Assembly: GCA_027365775.1 (NCBI GenBank)
Contig: DAHXLX010000004.1
Coordinates: 1-64,000, forward strand
DNA length: 64,000 bases
DNA from: Candidatus Saccharimonadota bacterium
Lineage (GTDB): Bacteria > Patescibacteriota > Saccharimonadia > Saccharimonadales > UBA4665
Direction of reading: 5' to 3'
The translations under genes were made by a program, and so were the position numbers. This document shows, piece by piece, positions 10,025 through 20,289 of the stretch (the stretch's first letter is position 1; each line of letters starts with the position of its first letter). Below the pieces are notes generated by a model. It was not told the DNA's origin, made no database searches, and saw nothing but the letters and a program-made list of their open reading frames with translations.

Positions 10025-11173
10025 ATGAAAAATGAAAAAACCGTCACCATGCCAAAAGCTAAATCTTTCGACAGCCTGGCCTACAGTCGACTGACCAGCC
10101 TAATCAACAGTATGGCCGATAGTGTAATCGCCGTCGATAAACATATAAATGTGGTGTTGTTCAACGGCGCAACGTTAAACATCTTGGATAGAAATAACAT
10201 TAGCGAAGGTGAATCGCTGGGTGAGCTATTTAAACCGCTAGACAAGAACAACCAACCGGTGGACATTGTTAAAATGGTCGAAGCAACCAAGCTACCGACG
10301 ACAAACCGAGATCTTAAAATAGCTTACAGCGACGGCAGTATGTCTAACCTGTACTTAAGTATCGCTCCGGTTCACCTCGGTTATGGCAAGAAAGCCCAAG
10401 AAGGTTTTGTGCTGTTAATGCGCGATATTACCAGTGAAAAATCACTGGAAGAAGAGAGAGATGAGTTTATAAGTGTAGTATCTCACGAGCTTCGCACGCC
10501 GATCACAATTGCCGAGGGAAACATCTCCAACGCCCAGCTGATAGTCCAAACCAGCAATAACACTAAACAAGTCATCCAGGCGCTAAAGGAAGCTCACAAT
10601 CAGGTGTTATATTTATCGGATATGATCAACGATCTAGCGACTTTAAGCCGGGCTGAGCGAGGAAAACTGACACTTGAAATCCAGCCGATCAACATTCATG
10701 ACCTGATCACTGAACTGGTCCATAATTATCAGTCGGAAGCCGACAATAAGAACTTAAAGTTAGTAACCGATTTGGATCCGAATTTAGGTCTGCTCAATTC
10801 ATCCAAGCTGTACATTAGAGAAATAATGCAAAATTTTATTACTAATGCTCTTAAGTACACCCAAAGAGGCCATATAACTATCGCCGCCAAACAACAACCC
10901 TCCGGGGTTGAAATTAGCGTGAGCGATACCGGCATCGGTATCAGCAAGTCTGACCAAGAACGGATATTCGATAAATTCTTCCGTTCCGGGGACTATCGTA
11001 CCAGGCAGACCAACGGTACTGGCCTGGGGCTCTACGTTACGATGAAGCTGGCTCGTCTGACCAATTCGTCAATTTCATTTAAAAGTGAACTCAACAAAGG
11101 TTCGACGTTTACGATCTATGCACCAAACTTAAAAGCCGCTATCAAAAATTCTACGTCACCTCAGCATGCATGA
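10025..11173 (+). CDS. PAS-domain sensor histidine kinase
   Basis: H-box VVSHELRTPITIAEG; N-box NFITNALKYTQ; G-box DTGIGISKSDQERIFDKFFR, GTGLGLYV. Confidence 0.9.
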   Translation: MKNEKTVTMPKAKSFDSLAYSRLTSLINSMADSVIAVDKHINVVLFNGATLNILDRNNISEGESLGELFKPLDKNNQPVDIVKMVEATKLPTTNRDLKIAYSDGSMSNLYLSIAPVHLGYGKKAQEGFVLLMRDITSEKSLEEERDEFISVVSHELRTPITIAEGNISNAQLIVQTSNNTKQVIQALKEAHNQVLYLSDMINDLATLSRAERGKLTLEIQPINIHDLITELVHNYQSEADNKNLKLVTDLDPNLGLLNSSKLYIREIMQNFITNALKYTQRGHITIAAKQQPSGVEISVSDTGIGISKSDQERIFDKFFRSGDYRTRQTNGTGLGLYVTMKLARLTNSSISFKSELNKGSTFTIYAPNLKAAIKNSTSPQHA

Positions 11174-12641
11174 CCGGCGGCGCCACGCTTCGACCCTTCC
11201 ACAGGACCGTACCAAATTCATATCGGTACATTGAAACATGAAGCAGGTACAGATCAAACAGACAAGCCAAAGGCCATACCAGATAACCGCCGATTGTTTG
11301 CTTTCGGTACGTAACAGCCGAAACCATGCCGAAGGTTATCGTTAATAATAAAGTGGCAATACCGGCTATAACAACTACTATCCAAGATCCAGCGACCAAC
11401 GCACCGACAAACATGCAGAACGATCCGAGAACAGCGCCGATTTCGAACATACTAACTAATGCAACTAGTTCCGGCTGACGGTGTAACTGTGGATAGCGCA
11501 ATCTGATTGCTGTTTCCAGCTGATCGGAGTATTTCTTCTCGCTGTTGATTCCATCATATTGGAAGAAGCTGTAGCCATCGTGAATGGCTGCGTTTCGGGC
11601 AAAATAACTTTCACAAACAATCCGACGGCTAACTGCTTTGAATCCACCACTACTGATCAGGAAGCTGCGTTTAGCAAGCCAACAGGTGCTGAGCACCGGA
11701 GGACGCCTAAACAGTTTTCTAGGCAGACAGATTTCCCAGCAATATCTGAGCGGCTGAACCAGTTTGTTTAATATACCTGCAGACATGATGTTTTGAGGTA
11801 ATATCGAAGCGACGGTTTTATTCCTCGATACCAGCGAAGACACCAAGAATCTAAGCGATCCTTTTGAGAACCTGGTATCGGCACCGCAGAATAACACAAC
11901 ATCACCGTTAGCCGCCTCTAATAGCTGCTGATATGCCCAGTTTTTAGCCAACCAGCCCTTTTCAACCGGTCGACCGGCGACAAAAACTACTCCGTCGTGC
12001 GCGAACGAACGAATTATTTCCGGTGTTCGTTTGATAGTAGACTGGTCGTCTAGCACCAAAATTTCCAGTTTCGGATAATCGCATTGCAGCAATGAAAGCA
12101 AACATTCATACAAGTCATCGGTTTCGTTTCTGGCCGGAATGGCAACCGATAGTGTCGGTGCGGTCGAATCGAGCAACTTGGTATTAAGATGAATCCGATG
12201 AGTAACTCGTTTATGCCTGATTGTCGACGCCAACAATACGGTTGCCGCAAATACATCAACAACCGACAGTATTATCCATCTCAACTGGTATAAACCGGAT
12301 ATATTGGTCAGCAGCACACCGATTACAGTTACCAGTAACTGCAGCAGCCATAGACGAAGCGCCGTAATTCGCGTGACTCGCTGCAGATGATCAGTCTGTA
12401 TCCGACTGTATGCAATCCGGCAGAGATTGAACAGCTGATATAAAGACAGTACCGCCATCGCTAAGGCCCACAACCGATTAGCGGCATATAAGATTAACGT
12501 CAGCGACGATAAAAGAGTCGCCACAAACAACAGATCGGCACTCAGACGTCGGCTATTCCAGGCACGAGTGTTTATAATAGCTATCTGTATCAAGCCGCAA
12601 ATCAGCAGCACGGCGATAGAGTCATTCATCCTCGGATTCAT
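11151..12641 (-). CDS. Membrane glycosyltransferase family 2
   Basis: TLSVAIPARNETDDLYECLLSLLQCDYPKLEILVLDDQS plus flanking TM segments. Confidence 0.8.
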   Translation of the reverse strand: MNPRMNDSIAVLLICGLIQIAIINTRAWNSRRLSADLLFVATLLSSLTLILYAANRLWALAMAVLSLYQLFNLCRIAYSRIQTDHLQRVTRITALRLWLLQLLVTVIGVLLTNISGLYQLRWIILSVVDVFAATVLLASTIRHKRVTHRIHLNTKLLDSTAPTLSVAIPARNETDDLYECLLSLLQCDYPKLEILVLDDQSTIKRTPEIIRSFAHDGVVFVAGRPVEKGWLAKNWAYQQLLEAANGDVVLFCGADTRFSKGSLRFLVSSLVSRNKTVASILPQNIMSAGILNKLVQPLRYCWEICLPRKLFRRPPVLSTCWLAKRSFLISSGGFKAVSRRIVCESYFARNAAIHDGYSFFQYDGINSEKKYSDQLETAIRLRYPQLHRQPELVALVSMFEIGAVLGSFCMFVGALVAGSWIVVVIAGIATLLLTITFGMVSAVTYRKQTIGGYLVWPLACLFDLYLLHVSMYRYEFGTVLWKGRSVAPPVMHAEVT

Positions 12642-12701
12642 TCTAGCAGAAGTGCAGGCTCTAGACTTAAGTAAACATCTTTGCTAAACTTGACTTGATC
12701 A

Positions 12702-12732
12702 GGCCTACAATATAACTATTGGTAGGCTTTTT
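12702..12732 (+). terminator. Terminator-like hairpin in the secE leader
   Basis: GCCTAC (12703-12708) / GTAGGC (12722-12727) followed by TTTTT. Confidence 0.45.
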
Positions 12733-12764
12733 AAGTTTAAACAAGAGGATGACACAGACTGGAT

Positions 12765-13178
12765 ATGGCCGACAAACTTAAGCCTAAACGTCGATTACGG
12801 CAACCGAAAACAGTAAGGGAACGTGCAGCCAGTAAAACACCACCAAAGCCGAAACGCTCGGGACGCATAAGGAAAGTGATTGCTTGGCCGTTTAAAAAGA
12901 TTGCCTGGCCATTCATGAGGCTAGGCAAGTTTATGTCCAAGTTTAAGCTGTTTCGGTTCATCGGACGGATCTTTAAGTATCTTGGCAAGATTCTGCTGAT
13001 CAATTATATCATCAGCAGCTGGCGGGAACTGAAGCTGGTTAGCTGGCCTAACCGCCGCGAAACCCGCCGTCTGACATTTGCCGTTTTAGCCTTCGCGGTG
13101 GTTTTTGGGGCAGTGATTGCCAGTTTGGATTTCGGGCTAGGTCGTTTGTTTAAGCTAATTTTACTCAGCAAAAAATAG
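12765..13178 (+). CDS. secE: Preprotein translocase subunit SecE with basic N-terminal extension
   Basis: WRELKLVSWPNRRETRRLTFAVLAFAVVFGAVIASLDFGLGRLF; immediately upstream of nusG. Confidence 0.85.
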   Translation: MADKLKPKRRLRQPKTVRERAASKTPPKPKRSGRIRKVIAWPFKKIAWPFMRLGKFMSKFKLFRFIGRIFKYLGKILLINYIISSWRELKLVSWPNRRETRRLTFAVLAFAVVFGAVIASLDFGLGRLFKLILLSKK

Positions 13179-13187
13179 GAGATATTT

Positions 13188-13742
13188 ATGGCAGCTACAA
13201 CCAATAAGCGGTACGACACCAGCAAGCGCTGGTATGCAATACATACCTACAGCGGCTATGAGGAAAAAGTAGCCGAAAGCATCCGCCAGCGGGCCGAAAG
13301 CCTGGACATGGGCGACAAGATATTCGAGGTGCTGGTACCCAAAGAAAAGATGATTGAAATTAAGAACGGCAAACGCCGTATCGTCGAAAAGCGGATATTC
13401 CAAGGTTATGTTTTAGTTCAAATGAAGCTGAGCGAAGATGCCTGGTATATCGTCCGCAACACCCCGAGTGTAACCGGCTTCGTCGGCAGCGGTACCGATC
13501 CAACACCAATCGAAGGTGATGAGATCGAAAAAATCCAAAAACGAATGGGTCTGGAGCAACCGAAGCATAAGATTGATTTTAATATCGGCGAAGTGGTCAA
13601 TATCATTGACGGGCCGTTCAAAGGTTTTGACGGCAGCATAAACGAAATAGATGCACAGAAGGGAAAACTGAAAGTACTGGTTAACATGTTCGGGCGTGAA
13701 ACACCCGTCGAGCTAGACAGTTTGCAGGTAAAACGGGTTTAG
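13188..13742 (+). CDS. nusG: Transcription termination/antitermination protein NusG
   Basis: RWYAIHTYSGYEEKVAESI, FQGYVLVQM, NIIDGPFKGFDGSINEID. Confidence 0.95.
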   Translation: MAATTNKRYDTSKRWYAIHTYSGYEEKVAESIRQRAESLDMGDKIFEVLVPKEKMIEIKNGKRRIVEKRIFQGYVLVQMKLSEDAWYIVRNTPSVTGFVGSGTDPTPIEGDEIEKIQKRMGLEQPKHKIDFNIGEVVNIIDGPFKGFDGSINEIDAQKGKLKVLVNMFGRETPVELDSLQVKRV

Positions 13743-13890
13743 CCGATTAATCCCGTAACTATTGCTATTAACACCTTAGTTTGTTAATATATCAAGCTGT
13801 TACGCATATTACCCGGACAAAAACGGACAAAGCCCAATTCAAGGGCAGCTTCAACCGTTAAACAGTATCCGGTTATCAGGAGAAAATCAA

Positions 13891-14322
13891 ATGGCAGACA
13901 AAGCCGTTAGGGCTAATTTGAAAATGAAGTTAAGGGCCGGCCAGGCTAGCCCGGCGCCACCAGTGGGCAGTACCCTGGGACAATATGGCGTCAATATGAT
14001 GGATTTTATCAATCCATTTAACGAACAGACCAAAGACATGCAGGGCAGTGAACTGACGGTTCATATCGTTATATTTGAAGACCGGACAATGAATTTTTGG
14101 GTTGTTGGCACCCCAACCGATGATCGGATCAGATCAGCTCTTAAGATAGATAAGGGATCAGGTCGCCCGAATAGTGAAAAAATCAGCAAGAAACTATCGC
14201 AAGCCGATTTAACAAAGATCGCCGAAGATAAAGCCAGAGACATGAACACTCAGGATATTGAGTCGGTCAAAAAAATGGTTGCCGGCACGGCGAGAAGCAT
14301 GGGTGTTGAAGTCGAAAAATAG
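13891..14322 (+). CDS. rplK: 50S ribosomal protein L11
   Basis: LRAGQASPAPPVGSTLGQYGVNMMDF. Confidence 0.95.
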   Translation: MADKAVRANLKMKLRAGQASPAPPVGSTLGQYGVNMMDFINPFNEQTKDMQGSELTVHIVIFEDRTMNFWVVGTPTDDRIRSALKIDKGSGRPNSEKISKKLSQADLTKIAEDKARDMNTQDIESVKKMVAGTARSMGVEVEK

Positions 14323-14385
14323 GACATAATTAATCATGTGGGAGGCTGATTAGGCCGCTAAGACCACAGAACTTAAGGAGTTGAC

Positions 14386-15369
14386 ATGGCAGAAGCCAAG
14401 AAAAGTAATATAAAGACCGGCAGCAAGAAGTCCGCGGCAGAAAAAAAGTCGCCTGTTAGTGAAGTTAAAAGCAATCGGACTCATGCCAAGTCAGACACAT
14501 TAGTTAAAGACAAGCTTCAGTCGGAGCCTAAACCAGTTAAAACAATTAAACCGGCCGCCAAAGCGGGTAAGCGAAGCGAAAAATCACTCAAGGCAGCCGA
14601 AGCCAAGCTGGTAAAAGAAGAACGCAAGCTGGTAAAAGAAGATGATCGGCCGCAAGCAAAGCCGGCTGCCAAACCGACGCGATCAAAGCTGGAACGTCGT
14701 TCTAAAGCATACAGGAGCAGCTACTCTCAAATCGACAAAAGCAAGCGATATAGCTTCGAAGAGGCAACCGAGTTAATTGGCAAAACCAGCCCAGTTAAGT
14801 TCGATGCCACGGTTGAATTGCATGTTAGATTAGCCGTTGATCCGAAGCAGGCCGATCAGAATGTAAGAGACAATGTGTTATTGCCGGCTGGATCAGGTAA
14901 GACAATCCGCGTCGCCGCACTCGTTGGTGACGACATGGTTGATACCGCTAAAACTGCCGGCGCCGATTTAGTAGGCGAATCCGACATCATAAAAGAGTTG
15001 GAAGCCGGTAGCTTCAGCTTTGACGTATTAATTGCCACACCTTCTCAAATGCCAAAATTAGGCAAGTACGCAAGGTTGCTGGGCCCGCGCGGTTTGATGC
15101 CTAATCCGAAAAGCGGAACCGTAACTAATGACGTCATTAAAGCGATCAGCGAATCCAAAGCCGGTAAGGTCGAATACCGGGTTGACAGCAGCGGCATCAT
15201 CCATATAGGCATTGGTAAAATAAGCTTCAAACCATCCCGACTGTTAACAAATCTGCAAGCGGTTATGACCAGTATTAACAATAACAAACCGGCAAGTATC
15301 AAAGGGTCGTACGTTATCGGTGCCCATCTGGCAACCACCATGGGGCCGTCCATCAGATTGAGCATTTAG
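14386..15369 (+). CDS. rplA: 50S ribosomal protein L1 with about 110-aa Lys/Ala-rich N-terminal extension
   Basis: L1 core [10 protein letters not shown]...[17 protein letters not shown]...; low-complexity basic N-terminus. Confidence 0.95.
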   Translation: MAEAKKSNIKTGSKKSAAEKKSPVSEVKSNRTHAKSDTLVKDKLQSEPKPVKTIKPAAKAGKRSEKSLKAAEAKLVKEERKLVKEDDRPQAKPAAKPTRSKLERRSKAYRSSYSQIDKSKRYSFEEATELIGKTSPVKFDATVELHVRLAVDPKQADQNVRDNVLLPAGSGKTIRVAALVGDDMVDTAKTAGADLVGESDIIKELEAGSFSFDVLIATPSQMPKLGKYARLLGPRGLMPNPKSGTVTNDVIKAISESKAGKVEYRVDSSGIIHIGIGKISFKPSRLLTNLQAVMTSINNNKPASIKGSYVIGAHLATTMGPSIRLSI

Positions 15370-15473
15370 GAAAAAGTATCTGTCCAGGCTAATTGTCAGC
15401 AAGTAGTAGTTTTTACATTTGCTTAATCGACATTTAAATGCGTAAAATAGTTTTAACTAACTGAGGGGAACTC

Positions 15474-16187
15474 TTGTCGGTTTACAGCAATACACAAATA
15501 AAAGCGGCAATCGATGATGGACATATAATTTGCGTGCCGTATAATCCAAAACACATCGCACATGCCAGTCTCGACGTAACACTCGGCAGCTATTTTTATC
15601 GCATTGAGCGCATGAATGAAAGGACGATCTATAATCCTTTCGACAAAGAAGATGTCGAACGATATTTTGACGGCCCGTATAAAGCCACGGCCCATGGTGA
15701 CTGGTGCAAACAAAACGGCTTCCTGCCACTAGCCAACATCCCAATTGATCACCCGGTAATCAGTCTCAAGCCACGCGAACGGATATTGGCCCACACTCAC
15801 GAATTTTTCGGCATTAAACCGCCCGGCGCCTATGAATTAAAATCACGCTCAAGCTGGGGCAGAAACGGTATTGCAGTTTGCTTTGATGCCGGATGGGTAG
15901 ATCCGGGCTATATTAACCGGTTAACTCTGGAAATATATAATTTGAATGATCGCGAAACCGTATTATTACCGGTGGGCGAGAGAATAGCCCAGGCTGTATT
16001 TTTAGAAACCGGTCCGGTTGACGGCGATTATGGTAAAGGCCGGGATAACGGTTTCAGCGGTAAGTATCAGCAAGGTAGTGATCTGGAAACAATTATTAAA
16101 ATCTGGTCACCGGACATGATGCTGCCAAAAGCCTACAAAGATAACCGGACATTACCCTTACCGATCAGTGGTATGGCTTATGACTAG
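15474..16187 (+). CDS. dcd: dCTP deaminase-like protein
   Basis: TTG start; SLDVTLGSYFYRIE, ELKSRSSWGRNGIAVCFDAGWVDPGYI. Confidence 0.85.
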   Translation: MSVYSNTQIKAAIDDGHIICVPYNPKHIAHASLDVTLGSYFYRIERMNERTIYNPFDKEDVERYFDGPYKATAHGDWCKQNGFLPLANIPIDHPVISLKPRERILAHTHEFFGIKPPGAYELKSRSSWGRNGIAVCFDAGWVDPGYINRLTLEIYNLNDRETVLLPVGERIAQAVFLETGPVDGDYGKGRDNGFSGKYQQGSDLETIIKIWSPDMMLPKAYKDNRTLPLPISGMAYD

Positions 16188-18564
16188 AGGCAAGTACATC
16201 GTCATTGAAGGACCGGAGGGGGTTGGCAAGACCACCCAGATACTTGAACTGGCCCGCCGCTTACAAGTTGCCGGATTGCCGGTTCGAACTCTCAGAGAGC
16301 CCGACTCACAGAGCGATCTGACGGCTCGGGCGATCCGTAACCTAACCCAAGACCCTAGATATCCGATGAATACACACACTGAGGTACTGTTATACAATGC
16401 CGCGCGTTCCCAATCACTTCAGGTCATCAAGCATAGTATTGAGCAGGGTATTATTTGTCTAGTTGACCGCAACTACCTGACAACTTTAGCAATTCAGTAT
16501 TACGGTAGAGGCGATGTACCCGATTATGACACCATTAACCGAATTATTGCTTTCGCGGTTAACGGTGTCGAACCGGACCTGACAATCGTACTTGACGCTC
16601 CGGTACCAATCCTGATACAACGGCAGTCTAAGCGCAATCAGGGCGATAGATTCGACAATCTAGATGCTGCATTTCTAGAACGAGTCAGGGCCGGCTATCT
16701 ATGGGAAGCAAACCAGCGACAACTGCCGATAGTTTTTGCCGACACAACGACAGACGTGGTTACCGAAAGAATCTGGAAAATTGTCGCCAAGACTCTTAGC
16801 ATAAGAGAAAAAAACATAGCCACTGAAAGCCAGATTCCATCAATCGCAGAAGTATTGAAATCCGAACCGCCGCTACCGCAGCTAAACGCCGAACCGGCCA
16901 AAACTATTGAACCGGAAGAACGTCCGTTGATTGCTAAAACCGACAGCGGTTATCTTTTTACCGACGCCGGAATTGAGTTCCTGAAGCAGGCAGTAACCGA
17001 TACTGACGGTGACGTATACGCCTTTACCAACTTCCTCCCGCCAGCAACCGTAGCCGCAGCTATGGCCAGACTTAGCCGTCGAGGTGATGATATGCGCATA
17101 ACCCTGTTAGAGGAATTCGCCGGTAAAGCCGGCAAGGACACTAATTTATTAAGACGTATTATTACAGCTTACGGTGATGACTCGGTCCAACAGTTAGCCG
17201 GCGTGCATTTGGTAGTTGAAAACGCATCTAATCTACTGACTAAAAAATTAGAATGGGGCAGGCTGGCCGCATATCTAGAGCAATCGACACGATACATATT
17301 CTTTGATAAAAAAGACAAACGTGGTAAGTATCGCTATTACGTACCGGCAGAACTAGACACTAAAACCGAACAAAACTACACACAGGCGATGAATAAAATA
17401 TTCAGCATTTACTCTAACCTGGTCCATAAGCTGACCGACTATGTGGTATCGATTAGCAACGTTCCGCTATCTGAGCGCGACGCCGCATTCCGCTCGGCAA
17501 CTAAAGCGCAAGCATGCGATGCCATCAGGCCGCTACTACCAGTCGCTACCACTGCGACAGTCGGAATATATGCATCCGGCCAGGCACTGGAGAGTCTAAT
17601 TATGCACTTATTAAGCGACGAACTGGCGGAGGCACGGCGCACCGGTCAGGCGATCTTACAACAAGCCCGAAAAGTCATCCCCATGTTTTTGGAACGAGCA
17701 GATAAGCCCGAGCGGGGCGGAGCAATGATTGCCTATCGGGCCAATACTGCGCGTGCAATGCAGCAGTTAGCCAATAATATCTTAGACTCAAACCTGTCTG
17801 ATAACGGCAGCAAAAGCATAACACTAACTGATGTTTGGCCGAGAAACGAGCTGGACCTGGTCGCAGATATGTTATATGAACACAGCAACATGCCGCTTCA
17901 ATCCATACGCGCAACGGTCAATGAATGGTCATACGAGCAAAAAGAAGAAGTTATCCGTACATACGTCGGCGAACGGCTAAATCGCCGCCAACGACCGGGA
18001 CGAGCCCTGGAAAAAGTCCACTACAGCTGGGACTTGGTTTGTGATTATGGCATTTTCCGCGATTTGCAGCGTCACCGCATGGTCGATGACATGGAATGGC
18101 AAAAATTAAGCCCGCGTTACGGCTATGACATCCCTAAGCTTGTCGAAGATGCTGGGCTAAGCGAGCAATTCGAGTCCTGCTTCGATATAAGCCTGAAATT
18201 ATACAGTGATCTGCAGGCGTCCGGATACATCAATGAATCTCAATATGCTACACTTCTCGGCCACCGTATGCGCTGGAAAGTTACCTATAATGCCCGCGAA
18301 GCGTTCCATCTCCACGAACTTAGAACCGGCCCGCAAGGTCATCCCGGCTACCGCAAACTGGTACAGGAAATGCATGATGTAATATCCAACATCCATCCAC
18401 TGCTAAGCAATGCAATGACGTTCGTAAACCAAGATGAAGACCCCAAATTAACCCGACTTGCCGCCGAACGTTATACCCAGTACAAGCTTGCCCAGCTCGA
18501 TCAAGAAATTAATTCAACGCCCAACGGCAAGAAGGACAGCGACACCACTAAACAGATGGTGTGA
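16180..18564 (+). CDS. Thymidylate kinase fused to ThyX-like (FAD-dependent thymidylate synthase) region
   Basis: N-terminus KYIVIEGPEGVGKTTQ (Tmk P-loop); C-terminal ThyX-like EQSTRYI and FRDLQRHRMVDDMEWQKLSPRYGYDIP. Confidence 0.85.
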   Translation: MTRGKYIVIEGPEGVGKTTQILELARRLQVAGLPVRTLREPDSQSDLTARAIRNLTQDPRYPMNTHTEVLLYNAARSQSLQVIKHSIEQGIICLVDRNYLTTLAIQYYGRGDVPDYDTINRIIAFAVNGVEPDLTIVLDAPVPILIQRQSKRNQGDRFDNLDAAFLERVRAGYLWEANQRQLPIVFADTTTDVVTERIWKIVAKTLSIREKNIATESQIPSIAEVLKSEPPLPQLNAEPAKTIEPEERPLIAKTDSGYLFTDAGIEFLKQAVTDTDGDVYAFTNFLPPATVAAAMARLSRRGDDMRITLLEEFAGKAGKDTNLLRRIITAYGDDSVQQLAGVHLVVENASNLLTKKLEWGRLAAYLEQSTRYIFFDKKDKRGKYRYYVPAELDTKTEQNYTQAMNKIFSIYSNLVHKLTDYVVSISNVPLSERDAAFRSATKAQACDAIRPLLPVATTATVGIYASGQALESLIMHLLSDELAEARRTGQAILQQARKVIPMFLERADKPERGGAMIAYRANTARAMQQLANNILDSNLSDNGSKSITLTDVWPRNELDLVADMLYEHSNMPLQSIRATVNEWSYEQKEEVIRTYVGERLNRRQRPGRALEKVHYSWDLVCDYGIFRDLQRHRMVDDMEWQKLSPRYGYDIPKLVEDAGLSEQFESCFDISLKLYSDLQASGYINESQYATLLGHRMRWKVTYNAREAFHLHELRTGPQGHPGYRKLVQEMHDVISNIHPLLSNAMTFVNQDEDPKLTRLAAERYTQYKLAQLDQEINSTPNGKKDSDTTKQMV

Positions 18565-19153
18565 AATGATAGTTAATCCCGATAATATCTCGTAAAGAGT
18601 CATGCATAATATATTGACAGGTAACATCAGTCGCTTCAGGTTCATGCAATACCTCGTCAGCCAGAACCCGACCGATGAATTGAAATTTGCGCTGACTCTC
18701 AGCGAGAGTTGTACTAAACCGCCGATACTTTTCGCAATCGCTCCAGTCAATACTCGGCACGACCAATAAGCTATACCGATAGCTATCGCTTTGGTCAGCC
18801 ATCATCTTACCAAGATGAACCCGTAACTCGTTATTGACGTGTTGGTAGAACTCATTTATTGCCGGCACATAGATAGTTTCGCTATTATTTTTACTAATAC
18901 CATCAATTGCCCATTTCAAAAACTCAAGAGCAACAAATTTTTCCGCATCTTTATCGAGATCGTGTTGCTTTAGTTGATCGACATAGCACTCCTGCCAATA
19001 CTTATCGTCAAGCTTTATTTTCTTATTGCCGGCATTATTGCCGGCATAATGGTATTTAAAGTCTTCATGACAGGCATCCATCGAACGCTCAACATAACCC
19101 CAGGTACTACCTGCGGTCATAGCGTTGTTTGTTTTTTCCAGAACTACACTCAT
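18548..19153 (-). CDS. Hypothetical protein (201 aa)
   Basis: Long ORF, convergent with and overlapping thyX by 17 nt. Confidence 0.55.
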   Translation of the reverse strand: MSVVLEKTNNAMTAGSTWGYVERSMDACHEDFKYHYAGNNAGNKKIKLDDKYWQECYVDQLKQHDLDKDAEKFVALEFLKWAIDGISKNNSETIYVPAINEFYQHVNNELRVHLGKMMADQSDSYRYSLLVVPSIDWSDCEKYRRFSTTLAESQRKFQFIGRVLADEVLHEPEATDVTCQYIMHDSLRDIIGINYHFTPSV

Positions 19154-19179
19154 TTTAATAAACCGTGGTTAGCTTACTC

Positions 19180-19464
19180 TCAAGCTAAAGATTTGTCAAT
19201 GCCCAGTATTTCAAAGCTAACAGAGTTATGATTTGCTCTGGGTGATGGTTCTGTCAGTGCTACAACCGCTAACGCCCGATTGATGCTCGAAGAATTGATC
19301 GTAGTATCTGCTTCCGGCTTTTGGCCGACTACCCGCCCGGTCGATATGGCATCATCCAGTAGCCAAGAAGTATCGATAACACCGAAATAGGCTCCAGACC
19401 ATTTAACCATTTCCGCATTACTAGCCCTGCCGTTAAGTACGTCTCGGTGTTTTGTAAAATCCAT
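19180..19464 (-). CDS. Hypothetical protein (94 aa)
   Basis: ORF directly downstream (minus strand) of a terminator-like hairpin. Confidence 0.45.
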   Translation of the reverse strand: MDFTKHRDVLNGRASNAEMVKWSGAYFGVIDTSWLLDDAISTGRVVGQKPEADTTINSSSINRALAVVALTEPSPRANHNSVSFEILGIDKSLA

Positions 19465-19483
19465 TTTGTTTCTCCATCAACAT

Positions 19484-19518
19484 TTAAAAAAGGCTTCAAT
19501 TTATTCGGTTGAAGCCTT
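19484..19518 (-). terminator. Intrinsic terminator / attenuator-like hairpin
   Basis: Perfect 10-bp stem AAGGCTTCAA (19490-19499)/TTGAAGCCTT (19509-19518); T-run on the minus strand. Confidence 0.65.
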
Positions 19519-20289
19519 ATTTAATTTGGCTTTGGACTGTACTAATGCGTTATATCCGCGTGGCTCCAACCAATTCGAAGCACAGTCCGCATCTGCCTAG
19601 AATGTACATGTTTCCGTGCTTCTGATTAAAAACCATTTCTTCTTTATACGCCCAGTCAACCCCGGACGTCAATACATTGATTTTGTCATTTTTCATGTCA
19701 TTATATCCATAATCGAATTCTGTGAACTTGCTGATCGTGAGTCTAAACGTGACGTACACCGCAACCGCGGGACAGCTGTAACCGGCGTTTTGCTAATCGT
19801 TGCGTCGGCAGTCATTGGAATCTCAATCACCAATAAAGTCGGTGGCCGGATCAATACCAATAAACCGGATAATATTGGCAAGTAAATCGAACTAAGAAAA
19901 AAAATAAGCAATTAGTAGCGCACGGAGCCGGTAAATAGCAAAGTACCGACAACAAACAACCGAAATTAATATCTGTACCTATGATTCAGGGCTGTCTAAC
20001 TAAGTTGGTGCGTCAGCCGTCTATAGATATAATCCATTGAAAAACTCCGACCGTGAAGGCGGCCGAAATTGCAACAAGTAAAGCCAAAAAGATTCCATTC
20101 CTGAAGGCCATACAACATAATCGACCATTGTCTAACGGTTTCCATCAAGCTATCATCCAAACCGAGTTATTCGGTCTGATATTATCAGCTGATCGGATTT
20201 AGTTAGGCAGTATTAAGAATCACCGCGAGGCACTAACCTCATCACCGATATATAAAGTTGCTATTAAACAAAAACTCTGCTATTCTAAC

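Noticed and set aside
14856-15365. Minus-strand ORFs inside rplA
   Set aside because: Shadow ORFs of a ribosomal protein gene
15453-15744. Two minus-strand ORFs overlapping dcd
   Set aside because: Opposite to a recognised enzyme; no family features
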